Of a DNA stretch of 62,399 nt, positions 1 to 7,457 are shown in pieces. Source of the DNA: Pseudomonadota bacterium (GTDB lineage: Bacteria > Myxococcota_A > Polyangia > Polyangiales > Polyangiaceae); contig JAEYYX010000008.1 in the NCBI GenBank assembly GCA_023428245.1, positions 1 to 62,399 of the forward strand. The letters run 5' to 3'. The notes under the pieces were generated by a model. The model had not been told where the DNA came from, did not search any database, and was given only the letters and a program-made list of their open reading frames with translations. Each line of letters opens with the position of its first letter. Position 1 is the stretch's first letter. Made by a program: the position numbers and the translations under genes.

Positions 1-264
1 GTTCGAGACGGGGGGGGAGAGCCTCACCACGTGAAGCTCGTCATCACCATCGAATGCGCCGATGAGAATGCTCAGAAGGCAGTGAAAGCTCTCTCGCATC
101 GCGCGAGAGCCAAGGTCATCGAGTACATCCGGGGCCAAACCTTCGAAGAGCTGACGGAGGGGACGAATTTCCCGAAGATCCAAGCGAATCTCACCAAGCT
201 CATCAAGAGCACTACTGGCAAATCGGTCACAGGCGTCTGGATCACGGACTTCGTCGCCCAATGA
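1..264 (+). CDS. fliL: FliL, flagellar basal-body protein (5' end cut off by window)
   Basis: This is the C-terminal 87 residues of a FliL-like protein; the reading frame is open to base 1, so the N-terminus and membrane anchor lie outside the window. FliL surrounds the stator at the flagellar motor and supports torque. Visible features are the family's C-terminal pattern: a helix rich in basic residues (about 45-55), the segment RGQTFEELTEG, and an ending VTGVWITDFVAQ that matches the usual FliL end 'V..VYFT.FV.Q'. A GTG at 31 is only an internal codon. The stop overlaps the fliM start as ATGA, which shows translational coupling. Identification rests on this C-terminal pattern plus gene order. 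Confidence 0.8.
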   Translation, partial: VRDGGGEPHHVKLVITIECADENAQKAVKALSHRARAKVIEYIRGQTFEELTEGTNFPKIQANLTKLIKSTTGKSVTGVWITDFVAQ

Positions 265-1205
265 AGGCCGCAGAGCTGCACGTGGATGAGTTTCAGGGGG
301 ACGCAGGCCGTCCCGTCGACGGCCGTGTACGCCCGGCCGACCTCACCGGCTCCCAGAGGCATCTTCGAGCTGCACTCTCTGCGCTCGCGAGGACGGCAGA
401 GTCGTTTTCCCGCGGCGCGAAGCGCGCCATGCCGTTTTTGCTGCGGCAACGTGTCCGACTCGATCTGAGAGAGCCCGCCATCGGCAACCTCGGACAAAGT
501 AACGCGGCAGAGCACGGCCCTTGTTACGCGGTCTCGCTCACCGAGAAGGACGGCCCCGCTTGGGCGACGCTCCTGCTGAACGGACCTTGCCTGGCTCGAC
601 TCCTCGAGGGAAGCCTCGGGAACTCACAGGTCTCCGAAGGCGCAAGTCTCGGCGACCGGCTCACCCTGGCCCAGCGCGTCCTGATCGCAAAGATCGCAAG
701 CCGACTCGGCGAAGACTACGCAGAGGCCATTCACAAGGAAACCGGCCTCAAGTTTCAGGTTTCCGGGGGCACAGCGATCGGACAAGACGAAGAGGACGAA
801 TCCGAATCGAAGGATGGCTTGTTCATCGAAATGAACTTCGCGGGCGACGGAACGAACGCCTCCATTGTGCTCGCCATCAGCGCTGACGCTGTGGACGACG
901 CGGTCCGCGAGACAGACGACACCCAGCTGCAGAAAGGTGACCCGAAGGTCGCAGAAGCGCTGCAGAACGTCGAGATCCAGGTGACCGCAGAGCTCGGCCG
1001 CCTTTCGCTCGGTCTCCGAAAGATCGTCGGGCTCAAGGAGGGCTACGTGCTTCGGCTCCCCACGCTCGTCGAGAGCCCGATCGCCATTACCCTCGGCGGA
1101 GTCCAAAAGTTTCACGGCGTACCCGTAACCTCTCGAGGGCAGTTGGCCGTTGAGATCTTAGACATCGACCCCCCTTCGCCCAAAGACGGCCCACAAGCAT
1201 CATGA
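261..1205 (+). CDS. fliM: FliM, flagellar motor switch protein (divergent)
   Basis: 314 residues, close to the usual FliM length of about 330. FliM forms the middle of the C-ring and normally binds phosphorylated CheY through an N-terminal LSQxEIDALL motif, then has a CheC-like middle domain and a C-terminal SpoA domain. Here residues 1-30 show no such motif. The middle domain is recognisable, with LARLLEGSLGNSQ where the family has a GGxG turn, followed by LTLAQRVLIAKIASRL. The SpoA domain at about 235-300 is clear (VEIQVTAELGRLSLGLRKIV, then GGVQKFHGVPV). An acidic stretch (DEEDESESKDG) interrupts the middle domain. Its position between fliL and fliN, with 4-base overlaps at both ends, supports fliM strongly even though the sequence is divergent. 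Confidence 0.85.
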   Translation: MKAAELHVDEFQGDAGRPVDGRVRPADLTGSQRHLRAALSALARTAESFSRGAKRAMPFLLRQRVRLDLREPAIGNLGQSNAAEHGPCYAVSLTEKDGPAWATLLLNGPCLARLLEGSLGNSQVSEGASLGDRLTLAQRVLIAKIASRLGEDYAEAIHKETGLKFQVSGGTAIGQDEEDESESKDGLFIEMNFAGDGTNASIVLAISADAVDDAVRETDDTQLQKGDPKVAEALQNVEIQVTAELGRLSLGLRKIVGLKEGYVLRLPTLVESPIAITLGGVQKFHGVPVTSRGQLAVEILDIDPPSPKDGPQAS

Positions 1206-1495
1206 CCGAACTAAGAGCCCCCTTTCCAAAACGCGCCGATGGCCATGGAATGAGTTTCGTCTTCGACGTCCCCGTCGAAGTCACCATCGAATTGGGGCGC
1301 CGCAGCATGAAGATCGCGGACGTCCTGAAGCTCGGACCGGGCAGCATCCTTGAGCTCGACAAGGTGAGCGGAGAGCCTCTCGACATTTACGTCAACAATC
1401 GCCTCATCGCTCGCGGCGAGGCCGTCGTGATCGGTGAGCGCTACGGGGTCCGGCTCACCGAGGTCTTGGTCAGTGAAGGGGGCGAAGGGCTGTGA
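1202..1495 (+). CDS. fliN: FliN, flagellar motor switch protein
   Basis: 97 residues made almost entirely of a SpoA (surface presentation of antigens) domain, the normal form of short FliN. Signature stretches are FDVPVEVTIELGRRSMKIAD, VLKLGPGSILELDKVSGEPL and DIYVNNRLIARGEAVVIGER, ending YGVRLTEV. FliN forms the lower C-ring with FliM and helps dock the export ATPase complex. The ATG overlaps the fliM stop by four bases and its own stop overlaps the GTG of the next gene, so fliM-fliN-fliO are made as a coupled set. The identification is secure. Confidence 0.95.
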   Translation: MTELRAPFPKRADGHGMSFVFDVPVEVTIELGRRSMKIADVLKLGPGSILELDKVSGEPLDIYVNNRLIARGEAVVIGERYGVRLTEVLVSEGGEGL

Positions 1496-2340
1496 AGCTC
1501 TCCCGCGTTCGGCTCCTCACTTTGGGCGCCCTCTTCGTCTGGGCGCCATCAACCCTTGCCGCCCCCGGGGCGGCCACCGCTCAGGCTGCCCCGGCACCCC
1601 TCGTTGCGCCTGCCCCTCGGGCTGCGCCCTCCGCTCTTGTCGCTGCCGCCTCAGAGGCCACGACCGCAATAGTCCCGGAAGCGGATGACGCGGCTGCCGC
1701 CCAGGCGCCCCAGAATGAACCTGCCGCCCCCACCTATCTCCGGCAAACTCCGAAGCGCGCGGGACCGGAGCTCGAAACCAAGAGCGAAACCAACATTGGG
1801 CTTCGCGCCACCATCGCCGTAGTTCTGCTCCTCGCCCTCGGAGGCGCCGCGCTTTTCCTCCGGAAGAAGCAGAAGAGCCCGCTCCGCCCGAGCCAGGTGC
1901 ATTTGAGCATGGTGGCGGCAGTCGGCGTTGGAAACAAAGCTCAAGTGTGTCTCGTCACTGTGGGCCGCGAAGCGATCTTGCTCGGAGTGACCGAGCAGAG
2001 TGTCACTCCGCTCCGCGTCTATCCCGAGTCAGAGCTCGCGCTGGTGACCGCCGAGGTCACAAAGGATGCAGAGGACATGCAGAAGACCGCGCCCGAAGAC
2101 ATTCCGAAAGATCTCGAGCGGAACTTCCAAGCGCTCCTTACCAAAGCTTCTCAAGGCAAGAACTCTGGCTCGTCAAGCAGCGCGGCGCGCTCTCGCGCTG
2201 CCCCGGAAGATGACGAACAGCTCCCTGCCCACCTCAAGGCAGCTCTCGAAACCCCAGCTCAGGCCCCCCGCTCGGCGTTCGCGCCTCCTGAAGGCCAAGC
2301 TTCCGAGCTCGCCCGACGTTTCCGCAGCTTCCAGGCATAG
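1492..2340 (+). CDS. fliO: FliO, flagellar export-gate assembly protein
   Basis: 282 residues with a GTG start overlapping the fliN stop. Domains: an N-terminal signal-like hydrophobic segment (about 5-25), an Ala/Pro-rich periplasmic stretch (about 25-95), one clear membrane helix at about 103-123 (TIAVVLLLALGGAALFL) followed by RKKQKS, and a cytoplasmic domain (about 135-175) of the FliO type with VGVGNKAQVCLVTVGREAIL. The C-terminal tail of about 100 residues is low complexity and charged. FliO helps assemble the FliP/FliQ/FliR core of the flagellar type III export gate. The long Ala/Pro periplasmic linker and tail make it larger than E. coli FliO (about 120). The call rests on topology, the KAQVCLVTVG-type segment and position before fliP. 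Confidence 0.85.
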   Translation: MKLSRVRLLTLGALFVWAPSTLAAPGAATAQAAPAPLVAPAPRAAPSALVAAASEATTAIVPEADDAAAAQAPQNEPAAPTYLRQTPKRAGPELETKSETNIGLRATIAVVLLLALGGAALFLRKKQKSPLRPSQVHLSMVAAVGVGNKAQVCLVTVGREAILLGVTEQSVTPLRVYPESELALVTAEVTKDAEDMQKTAPEDIPKDLERNFQALLTKASQGKNSGSSSSAARSRAAPEDDEQLPAHLKAALETPAQAPRSAFAPPEGQASELARRFRSFQA

Positions 2341-2342
2341 TC

Positions 2343-2996
2343 ATGGAGGGAACACTCCTCGAGACAGGTTCGCTCGCCCCCGCCCTCAAGGTTCTCCTCC
2401 TTCTGGGCGCAGCGGCCCTGATCCCCGCGATTCTGCTCAGCGTTACCTCTTTCGTGCGTATCGTGGTCGTGCTCTCGCTCTTGAGGCAGGGCCTCGGAGC
2501 GATGCAGACCCCCCCGACCCAAGTCATCGTCGGACTCGCCTTGTTCCTGAGCGCTTTCACGATGGCGCCGGTCGTGGAGGAGATCCGCACTTTGGCGTAC
2601 GAGCCGATGGCTCGCAAAGAAATCACAGAATTCGAGGCGCTCAGTCGAGCCGTGGAGCCGGTTGAACGGTTCATGCTTCGTCAGACGAGAGAGGCCGATC
2701 TCGGCCTCTTCTATTCCTTGAGCGGAAAAGAGCTACCGCGAACGCCCGAAGAAGTTCCGCTCAGCATGGCGATGCCCGCGTTCATGCTCTCTGAGCTCAC
2801 GACTGCCTTTCAAATGGGCGTGATTGTGCTGCTCCCGTTCTTGGTCGTGGATCTCGCGGTCGCCTCGCTCCTGATGAGCATGGGCATGATGATGGTGCCA
2901 CCGACTGTCATGAGCTTGCCGATCAAACTGCTCCTGTTCGTTCTCGTGGACGGCTGGAGTCTGGTGGCCGGATCGCTGCTCAGGAGTTTCGCATGA
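2343..2996 (+). CDS. fliP: FliP, flagellar export gate protein
   Basis: 217 residues, the mature length of FliP; the cleavable signal peptide of E. coli FliP is missing or very short. Four hydrophobic segments are visible (about 12-35, 55-73, 155-178 and 185-210). Family signatures include ILLSVTSFVRIVVVLSLLRQ, then GLGAMQTPPTQVIVGLALFL near residues 45-65, and FQMGVIVLLPFLVVDLAVAS with LLMSMGMMMVPPTVMSLPIK towards the end. FliP pentamers with FliQ and FliR make the export channel in the inner membrane. The ATG lies two bases after the fliO stop. Very secure. Confidence 0.96.
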   Translation: MEGTLLETGSLAPALKVLLLLGAAALIPAILLSVTSFVRIVVVLSLLRQGLGAMQTPPTQVIVGLALFLSAFTMAPVVEEIRTLAYEPMARKEITEFEALSRAVEPVERFMLRQTREADLGLFYSLSGKELPRTPEEVPLSMAMPAFMLSELTTAFQMGVIVLLPFLVVDLAVASLLMSMGMMMVPPTVMSLPIKLLLFVLVDGWSLVAGSLLRSFA

Positions 2997-3268
2997 CCAC
3001 CGAAGGTGCCATCGATCTCCTTCGGAAAGCGTTCATCACCGCGGGCATCGTAGCAGGGCCGCTGATTCTTGCGGCGCTCGTGGTCGGCCTCCTGGTAGGT
3101 GTGCTGCAAGCCGCGACCCAGATCAACGAGGCCAGCATTTCGTTTGTTGTAAAGCTCCTCGCTGTCATCATCACCTTCGGGATCGTAGGCGCCTGGTCCC
3201 TCGAGCAACTCCTCGCTTACACGACGCACTCGTTTGCGAGCATGGCGGACGTGGTCAAAGGGCCCTAG
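2993..3268 (+). CDS. fliQ: FliQ, flagellar export gate protein
   Basis: 91 residues with two membrane helices (about 16-40 and 48-75), the normal FliQ form. The signature between and within them is GLLVGVLQAATQINEASISF followed by VVKLLAVIITFGIVGAWSLE. FliQ packs around FliP/FliR in the export gate. The ATG overlaps the fliP stop. After the stop there is a 33-base gap before fliR that contains the promoter-like element described separately. Very secure. Confidence 0.96.
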   Translation: MTTEGAIDLLRKAFITAGIVAGPLILAALVVGLLVGVLQAATQINEASISFVVKLLAVIITFGIVGAWSLEQLLAYTTHSFASMADVVKGP

Positions 3269-3271
3269 GGC

Positions 3272-3288
3272 TGGCACGACTCTCGCAT
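3272..3288 (+). promoter_or_regulatory. Sigma-54-like -24/-12 element before fliR
   Basis: TGGCACGACTCTCGCAT fits the sigma-54 consensus TGGCACG-N4-TTGCAT with one mismatch (TC for TT) and the exact GG-N10-GC spacing. It fills most of the 33-base gap between fliQ and fliR. Transcription would start near 3298, only about four bases before the fliR ATG, so an mRNA from here would be almost leaderless. A close copy of the core lies at the same distance before flhA. No promoter activity can be shown from sequence alone. Confidence 0.5.
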
Positions 3289-3301
3289 CCTCAGATCGTC
3301 C

Positions 3302-4096
3302 ATGAGCCTGCCCTTCGAGGCCCTACTACGCACAGAGGCACTGACGTTCGGCCTGGAAGCAGCGCGTCTCTCTGGGCTCTTGATCGCGGCTCCCCTGGCC
3401 TGGACCTTCTTGCCCGCCCGCGCGCGCGTGGGACTCGTGCTCTTGCTCACGTTCTTCATGCACGGCGTGGTGCCAAGACCGCATCTCGAGGCCCTCGATA
3501 TTCTCCATCTGAGCGGACTCACCGCCAGCGAGTTCTTGGTCGGAGTTTCCCTGGGCTTCGTGGCGCGGCTGGTTCTAGCGACCACTGAGATCGCTGCCGA
3601 CGCAATCGCACCTACCATGGGCCTTAGCGCCGCCCAGCTCGTCGACCCCAGCCTCGGAGGTCAGGGCACCGTGCTCACCAAACTCCTCCGCTATTTCGGC
3701 ATCCTATTCGCGCTCAGTGCGGGCTTGCACCACATGCTGATCGCCGCGGTCTTTCATAGCTTCTCCGTGTTCCCCGTCGGCAGCATGATCCACCCGGAGC
3801 TGCTCGCGGAGGACATGATTGGCCTCACCGCTCGCGCTCTATCGTCCGGGATACGCCTCGCGCTGCCGATCCTCGCGATCCTCTTCATCACCCAGATCGC
3901 CCTCGCTTTCGTCGCCCGCGCCGCCCCTGCCATGCAGATCTTCGCGATCGGCTTCGCTGTCACACTTGGGACCGGTGCAGTCCTCTGGGTTGCGTTCGCT
4001 CCCGAGATCGCAGGCGCTCTCACAGAACTCGCGCGCGGAGCTGAACCCACCCTTCTCCGCGTGCTGTCGCACCTCGCAGGAACGGCTTCTCGATGA
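3302..4096 (+). CDS. fliR: FliR, flagellar export gate protein
   Basis: 264 residues, normal for FliR, with six hydrophobic segments. Signatures include LEAARLSGLLIAAPLAWTFL near the N-terminus, LTASEFLVGVSLGFVARLVL at about 78-97, and the stretch LVDPSLGGQGTVLTKLLRYF. FliR forms the export gate with FliP and FliQ. ATG start; there is no clear Shine-Dalgarno sequence in the short gap, which agrees with a near-leaderless mRNA or with translation continuing from fliQ. The stop overlaps the flhB ATG by four bases. Confidence 0.95.
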   Translation: MSLPFEALLRTEALTFGLEAARLSGLLIAAPLAWTFLPARARVGLVLLLTFFMHGVVPRPHLEALDILHLSGLTASEFLVGVSLGFVARLVLATTEIAADAIAPTMGLSAAQLVDPSLGGQGTVLTKLLRYFGILFALSAGLHHMLIAAVFHSFSVFPVGSMIHPELLAEDMIGLTARALSSGIRLALPILAILFITQIALAFVARAAPAMQIFAIGFAVTLGTGAVLWVAFAPEIAGALTELARGAEPTLLRVLSHLAGTASR

Positions 4097-5157
4097 GCGA
4101 CGAAGACAACGAAAAAACAGAAGAACCTTCGCCAGAAAAGCGGCGCAAGGCTCGCGAAGAAGGCAACCTTGCCCGCAGCAAGGACAGTGGGCCCATCGCC
4201 GCGACCATCGCGGTCCTCCTCGCCTTGAGCGCCTTCGGTGCGGCCGCCTATCACAGCTACGTCGCCTTCGCTGAGACCTGTTTTGGTGCGCTTGAGCGCG
4301 CAGGACCGGAAGCTGTCTTCGCGAAGCTGACCCTCGCTTTGCCCCTGCTCGCAGCTCTCACGATCCCCGTCGCTGGCGCGGCCGCCCTCGGTGCTATTCT
4401 GATCGGAATCGCGGAGGTGGGCCTTCAAATGAACTGGTCGCTGCTCGAGCCGAAATGGAATCGGCTCGACCCAATCGCCAAGCTACCGAAGATCTTCGCG
4501 CCCGGTCAGGCAGCCGTCATGACCCTGCTCACATTGCTGCGCGTCGCCGCCGTGGTCCTGGTCACGACAAAGATCATTTCAAGCGAGTTCGATAGCCTCT
4601 CCAGGCTACCTCAGATGAGCATCGAACAAGGCACCAAAGTGGTGCTCACGGTGATCACGAGCGTCGCCCTGTGGGCGACGGGTGTGCTCGCCATTCTCTC
4701 TGCGCTCGACTACGGGCACTCTTGGTGGAAGCGCGAACAGTCCCTCAGAATGTCGCGCCAAGAGGTCAAAGAAGAGCACCACCAACAGGAGGGTGATCCA
4801 CGCATGAAGGGGCGCCAGCGGCAGCGCGCCCGAGAGATGCTCCGTCGCGGCATCGTCGCCCAAGTCAAGACCTCCGATGTCATCGTGGCCAACCCGACGC
4901 ACGTCGCAGTGGCGCTTCGTTACCGACCCGAGGAAGGCGCCCCCGTGGTGACCGCCAAGGGGGTCGACGAGATCGCTCAGCACATCAAAAAGGTCGCCAA
5001 AGAGCACGGCGTCCCCGTCGTCGAGTCCGTACAGCTCGCTCGCGCCTTGAACGCCCAGGTAAAGATCGGCCGTCCGATCCCTCTCGAGTACTTCCAAGCC
5101 GTCGCAGAGGTCCTCGCTTACGTCTACCGCCTCAAGCGCCGGGGCCTCCAAGCCTGA
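4093..5157 (+). CDS. flhB: FlhB, flagellar export substrate-specificity switch
   Basis: 354 residues, the usual length. It has a charged N-terminus (EKTEEPSPEKRRKAREEGNL, typical of FlhB), four membrane segments (about 35-55, 78-110, 140-160, 180-200) and a cytoplasmic C-terminal domain. The autocleavage motif NPTH is at about 267-270 (VIVANPTHVAVALRY). FlhB sits at the export gate, cleaves itself at NPTH and switches the apparatus from rod/hook to filament substrates. The motif is intact, so the switch should work. ATG overlaps the fliR stop. It is followed by the first gap of any size in the operon (188 bases). Confidence 0.96.
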   Translation: MSDEDNEKTEEPSPEKRRKAREEGNLARSKDSGPIAATIAVLLALSAFGAAAYHSYVAFAETCFGALERAGPEAVFAKLTLALPLLAALTIPVAGAAALGAILIGIAEVGLQMNWSLLEPKWNRLDPIAKLPKIFAPGQAAVMTLLTLLRVAAVVLVTTKIISSEFDSLSRLPQMSIEQGTKVVLTVITSVALWATGVLAILSALDYGHSWWKREQSLRMSRQEVKEEHHQQEGDPRMKGRQRQRAREMLRRGIVAQVKTSDVIVANPTHVAVALRYRPEEGAPVVTAKGVDEIAQHIKKVAKEHGVPVVESVQLARALNAQVKIGRPIPLEYFQAVAEVLAYVYRLKRRGLQA

Positions 5158-5207
5158 CGGGCGCGACAGCAGGCCGACACCGAAAAGGCAAAGGTCGCGT
5201 CAAGAGC

Positions 5208-5264
5208 CTGACGTTGAAGCGTCAGCCCTGGGCCGAGAGGCGGGAAAAACTGGCCCCAAGGGCC
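5208..5264 (+). other. Hairpins in the flhB-flhA gap
   Basis: Two inverted repeats follow flhB: CTGACG/CGTCAG (5208-5225, six-base loop) and GGCCC/GGGCC (5252-5264, three-base loop). Neither is followed by a T tract, so they are poor intrinsic terminators. They could attenuate read-through into flhA or be chance in GC-rich DNA. Confidence 0.25.
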
Positions 5265-5317
5265 GTTCGGCGTGGATATCGAAGCGGACGCCCTCCCCGG
5301 CGAGGTAGCTTTTGACT

Positions 5318-5334
5318 CGGCACGATTCTCGCTT
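5318..5334 (+). promoter_or_regulatory. Sigma-54-like element before flhA (copy of the fliR element)
   Basis: CGGCACGATTCTCGCTT shares GGCACGAyTCTCGC (13 of 14 bases identical) with the element before fliR and has the same GG-N10-GC spacing. The first core base lies 27 bases before the flhA GTG, against 29 bases for fliR. A sigma-54 start would fall near 5344, two bases before the start codon. The match to the sigma-54 consensus is weaker than for fliR, and the shared spacing is the main argument. Confidence 0.4.
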
Positions 5335-5345
5335 GGAAGACCGCG

Positions 5346-7427
5346 GTGGCCTCTCCCGTCCGCAGCTCCAAGGAACCGCTCAGCGACAGCATCCTCCCGT
5401 TGCTCCTGGTCGGGGTGGTGCTGATGATGGTCCTGCCGCTGCCGAGCTTCCTGATCGACGCTCTGCTCGCGCTCAGCCTCGCCATCTCGATCGGCGTGTT
5501 TTTGATCGGGCTCTACATGGAGCACCCGCTCGAGTTCAGCTCCTTCCCCGCGGTCATCCTGGTCGCGACCCTGCTTCGCTTGAGCCTGAACGTCGCCACG
5601 ACACGCCTGATCCTCTTGCGCGGGCATGAAGGGACCGGCGCGGCGGGGCACGTCATCGAGACATTCGGCAAGTTCGTCGTCGAAGGAAACGTCGTCGTCG
5701 GCTTGATCGTCTTTTTGATCCTCGTCGTCATCAACTTCGTCGTGATCACGAAGGGCGCCGGACGCGTGGCGGAAGTCGCAGCTCGGTTCGCCTTGGACGG
5801 TATGCCAGGCAAGCAGATGGCCATCGACGCCGATATGAACGCCGGGGCCATCAGTGCAGATGTGGCACGCACACGCCGCCGCGATCTCGAGCGCGAGGCC
5901 GACTTCTTCGGCGCGATGGACGGCGCTAGCAAGTTCGTCAAAGGCGACGCAATCGCAGGTCTCCTCATCACGGCCATCAACCTGATCGGCGGTCTGCTCT
6001 TGGCGGTGGGCCGCGGTCTCGGCCTCGGAGAAGCCGCTGAGACCTTCTCGATTCTCTCGATTGGTGACGCTCTCGTCTCCCAGATGCCGGCTCTCTTGAT
6101 GTCGACGGCCGCTGGTGTGGTCGTCACCAGGAGCGCCACCGGAGAGCAGCTCGGACGCGCCTTCGCGACGCAGCTGCTCGGGTCGCGCCGCGCCATGCTG
6201 ACCACCGGTGGTGTGGTCGCCGCCATGTCGCTCTTGCCCGGCATGCCCATGCTCCCCTTCTTGGCCCTGTCCGGGGGCATCTTTTACTACGCACGGAAGC
6301 GCAAAGACGCCATCGCCCACGAAGCCGAGGAGGTGCCAACTGCACCAGCTGTCGAGCCGGGATCCATGGAGGACATCGAAGGTTCCCTCCCACTCGAGAT
6401 GCTCACCCTTGAGGTCGGCTACGAGCTGCTCCACGCGGTGGATCCGAAGATGGGCGGTATGCTCGTCGATCGCATCCAGTCTCTGCGCAAACAAGTCGCG
6501 ATGGACCTCGGGATCATCATGGCCCCCGTCCACATCCGCGACAACTTGGAGCTCGAGCCAGGAATGTACCGTTTCCTCTTGCTCGGGAGCGAGATCGCCC
6601 ATGGCACGATTCGCAGCGGTCACCTGCTCGCCATCGACCCGAGCGGTCAGGCACCAGCCATCGCAGGAGAGCTGACGCGCGATCCCGCATTCGGAAGCAC
6701 AGCTCGCTGGATCCACCAAAGAGACAAGGAAATGGCGGGTGCGCTTGGCTACACGGTCGTTGACGCCACCACCATTATCGCGACGCACCTGGCCGAGATC
6801 GTCCGTGCTCACGCCCATGAGCTCCTCGGACGCGCCGAACTCCAGCACCTCCTCGACAACTTCGCCAAGAGCCACCCCAAACTCACCGAAGACCTCATCC
6901 CGAACATCCTCTCACTCGGCGACGTGCTGAAGGTCCTTCGCAATTTGCTTCGCGAAGGGGTTCCGGTTCGCAATCTGCGCGCCATCCTCGAGGGGCTCTG
7001 TGAGCTCGGCATGAACACCAAAGATCCCGAGCAGCTCACGGAAGCCCTCCGCCAGCGCTTGAGCCGTCAGCTCACCGCCGTCTTCAAGGGAATGGACGGT
7101 CAGATCAGCGCACTGGTCCTCGACGGGCCCGTCGAAGAGATGTTCCGCCGCTCCCTCAGGGACATCGCGAGCGGAGTCGGTGGCGCCCTCGATCCCGAAC
7201 AGACGCGGCAGATCGGCGATGAGCTCGAACAAGCAGTCCAGGCGATGATCGAAGCCGGAAAAGCGCCGCTCTGTGTCACGAGCCCCGATATCCGCCGCTA
7301 CGTGCGCGCATTCGCAGAGCGCCGGAGCCCCCGCCTCGCGGTGCTTTCATTCCGCGAGCTCGAACCTCAAACGCCCGTGCGTCCCTTCGCCACCGTGTCC
7401 TTCGCCCCCCGCAGCCACGCCGCCTAG
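5346..7427 (+). CDS. flhA: FlhA, flagellar export gate protein
   Basis: 693 residues, the normal length. The N-terminal half has about eight membrane segments and the FHIPEP-family signature LLRLSLNVATTRLIL (near residue 80) with the cytoplasmic stretch AARFALDGMPGKQMAIDADM. The C-terminal half (about 330-693) is the cytoplasmic ring that binds chaperone-substrate complexes. FlhA couples the proton motive force to flagellar protein export. The GTG start at 5346 is the only reasonable choice: the frame has a stop at 5313, and the conserved N-terminal helix follows directly. GGAAGA at about 5335-5340 could be its ribosome site. Confidence 0.95.
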   Translation: MASPVRSSKEPLSDSILPLLLVGVVLMMVLPLPSFLIDALLALSLAISIGVFLIGLYMEHPLEFSSFPAVILVATLLRLSLNVATTRLILLRGHEGTGAAGHVIETFGKFVVEGNVVVGLIVFLILVVINFVVITKGAGRVAEVAARFALDGMPGKQMAIDADMNAGAISADVARTRRRDLEREADFFGAMDGASKFVKGDAIAGLLITAINLIGGLLLAVGRGLGLGEAAETFSILSIGDALVSQMPALLMSTAAGVVVTRSATGEQLGRAFATQLLGSRRAMLTTGGVVAAMSLLPGMPMLPFLALSGGIFYYARKRKDAIAHEAEEVPTAPAVEPGSMEDIEGSLPLEMLTLEVGYELLHAVDPKMGGMLVDRIQSLRKQVAMDLGIIMAPVHIRDNLELEPGMYRFLLLGSEIAHGTIRSGHLLAIDPSGQAPAIAGELTRDPAFGSTARWIHQRDKEMAGALGYTVVDATTIIATHLAEIVRAHAHELLGRAELQHLLDNFAKSHPKLTEDLIPNILSLGDVLKVLRNLLREGVPVRNLRAILEGLCELGMNTKDPEQLTEALRQRLSRQLTAVFKGMDGQISALVLDGPVEEMFRRSLRDIASGVGGALDPEQTRQIGDELEQAVQAMIEAGKAPLCVTSPDIRRYVRAFAERRSPRLAVLSFRELEPQTPVRPFATVSFAPRSHAA

Positions 7428-7457
7428 CCGAAGCCTCCTTTGTCCCCGGAATCAGCC

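Noticed and set aside
5124..6875. Long - strand open frame (583 codons) opposite flhA
   Set aside because: It is a shadow of flhA in GC-rich DNA; the protein is Asp/His/Glu/Arg-rich with no domain, and flhA is certain on the other strand.
1..7427. Virulence-type injectisome instead of flagellum for the export genes
   Set aside because: FliL, FliO, FlhF, FliA and FliW are flagellum-specific and lie in the same operon.
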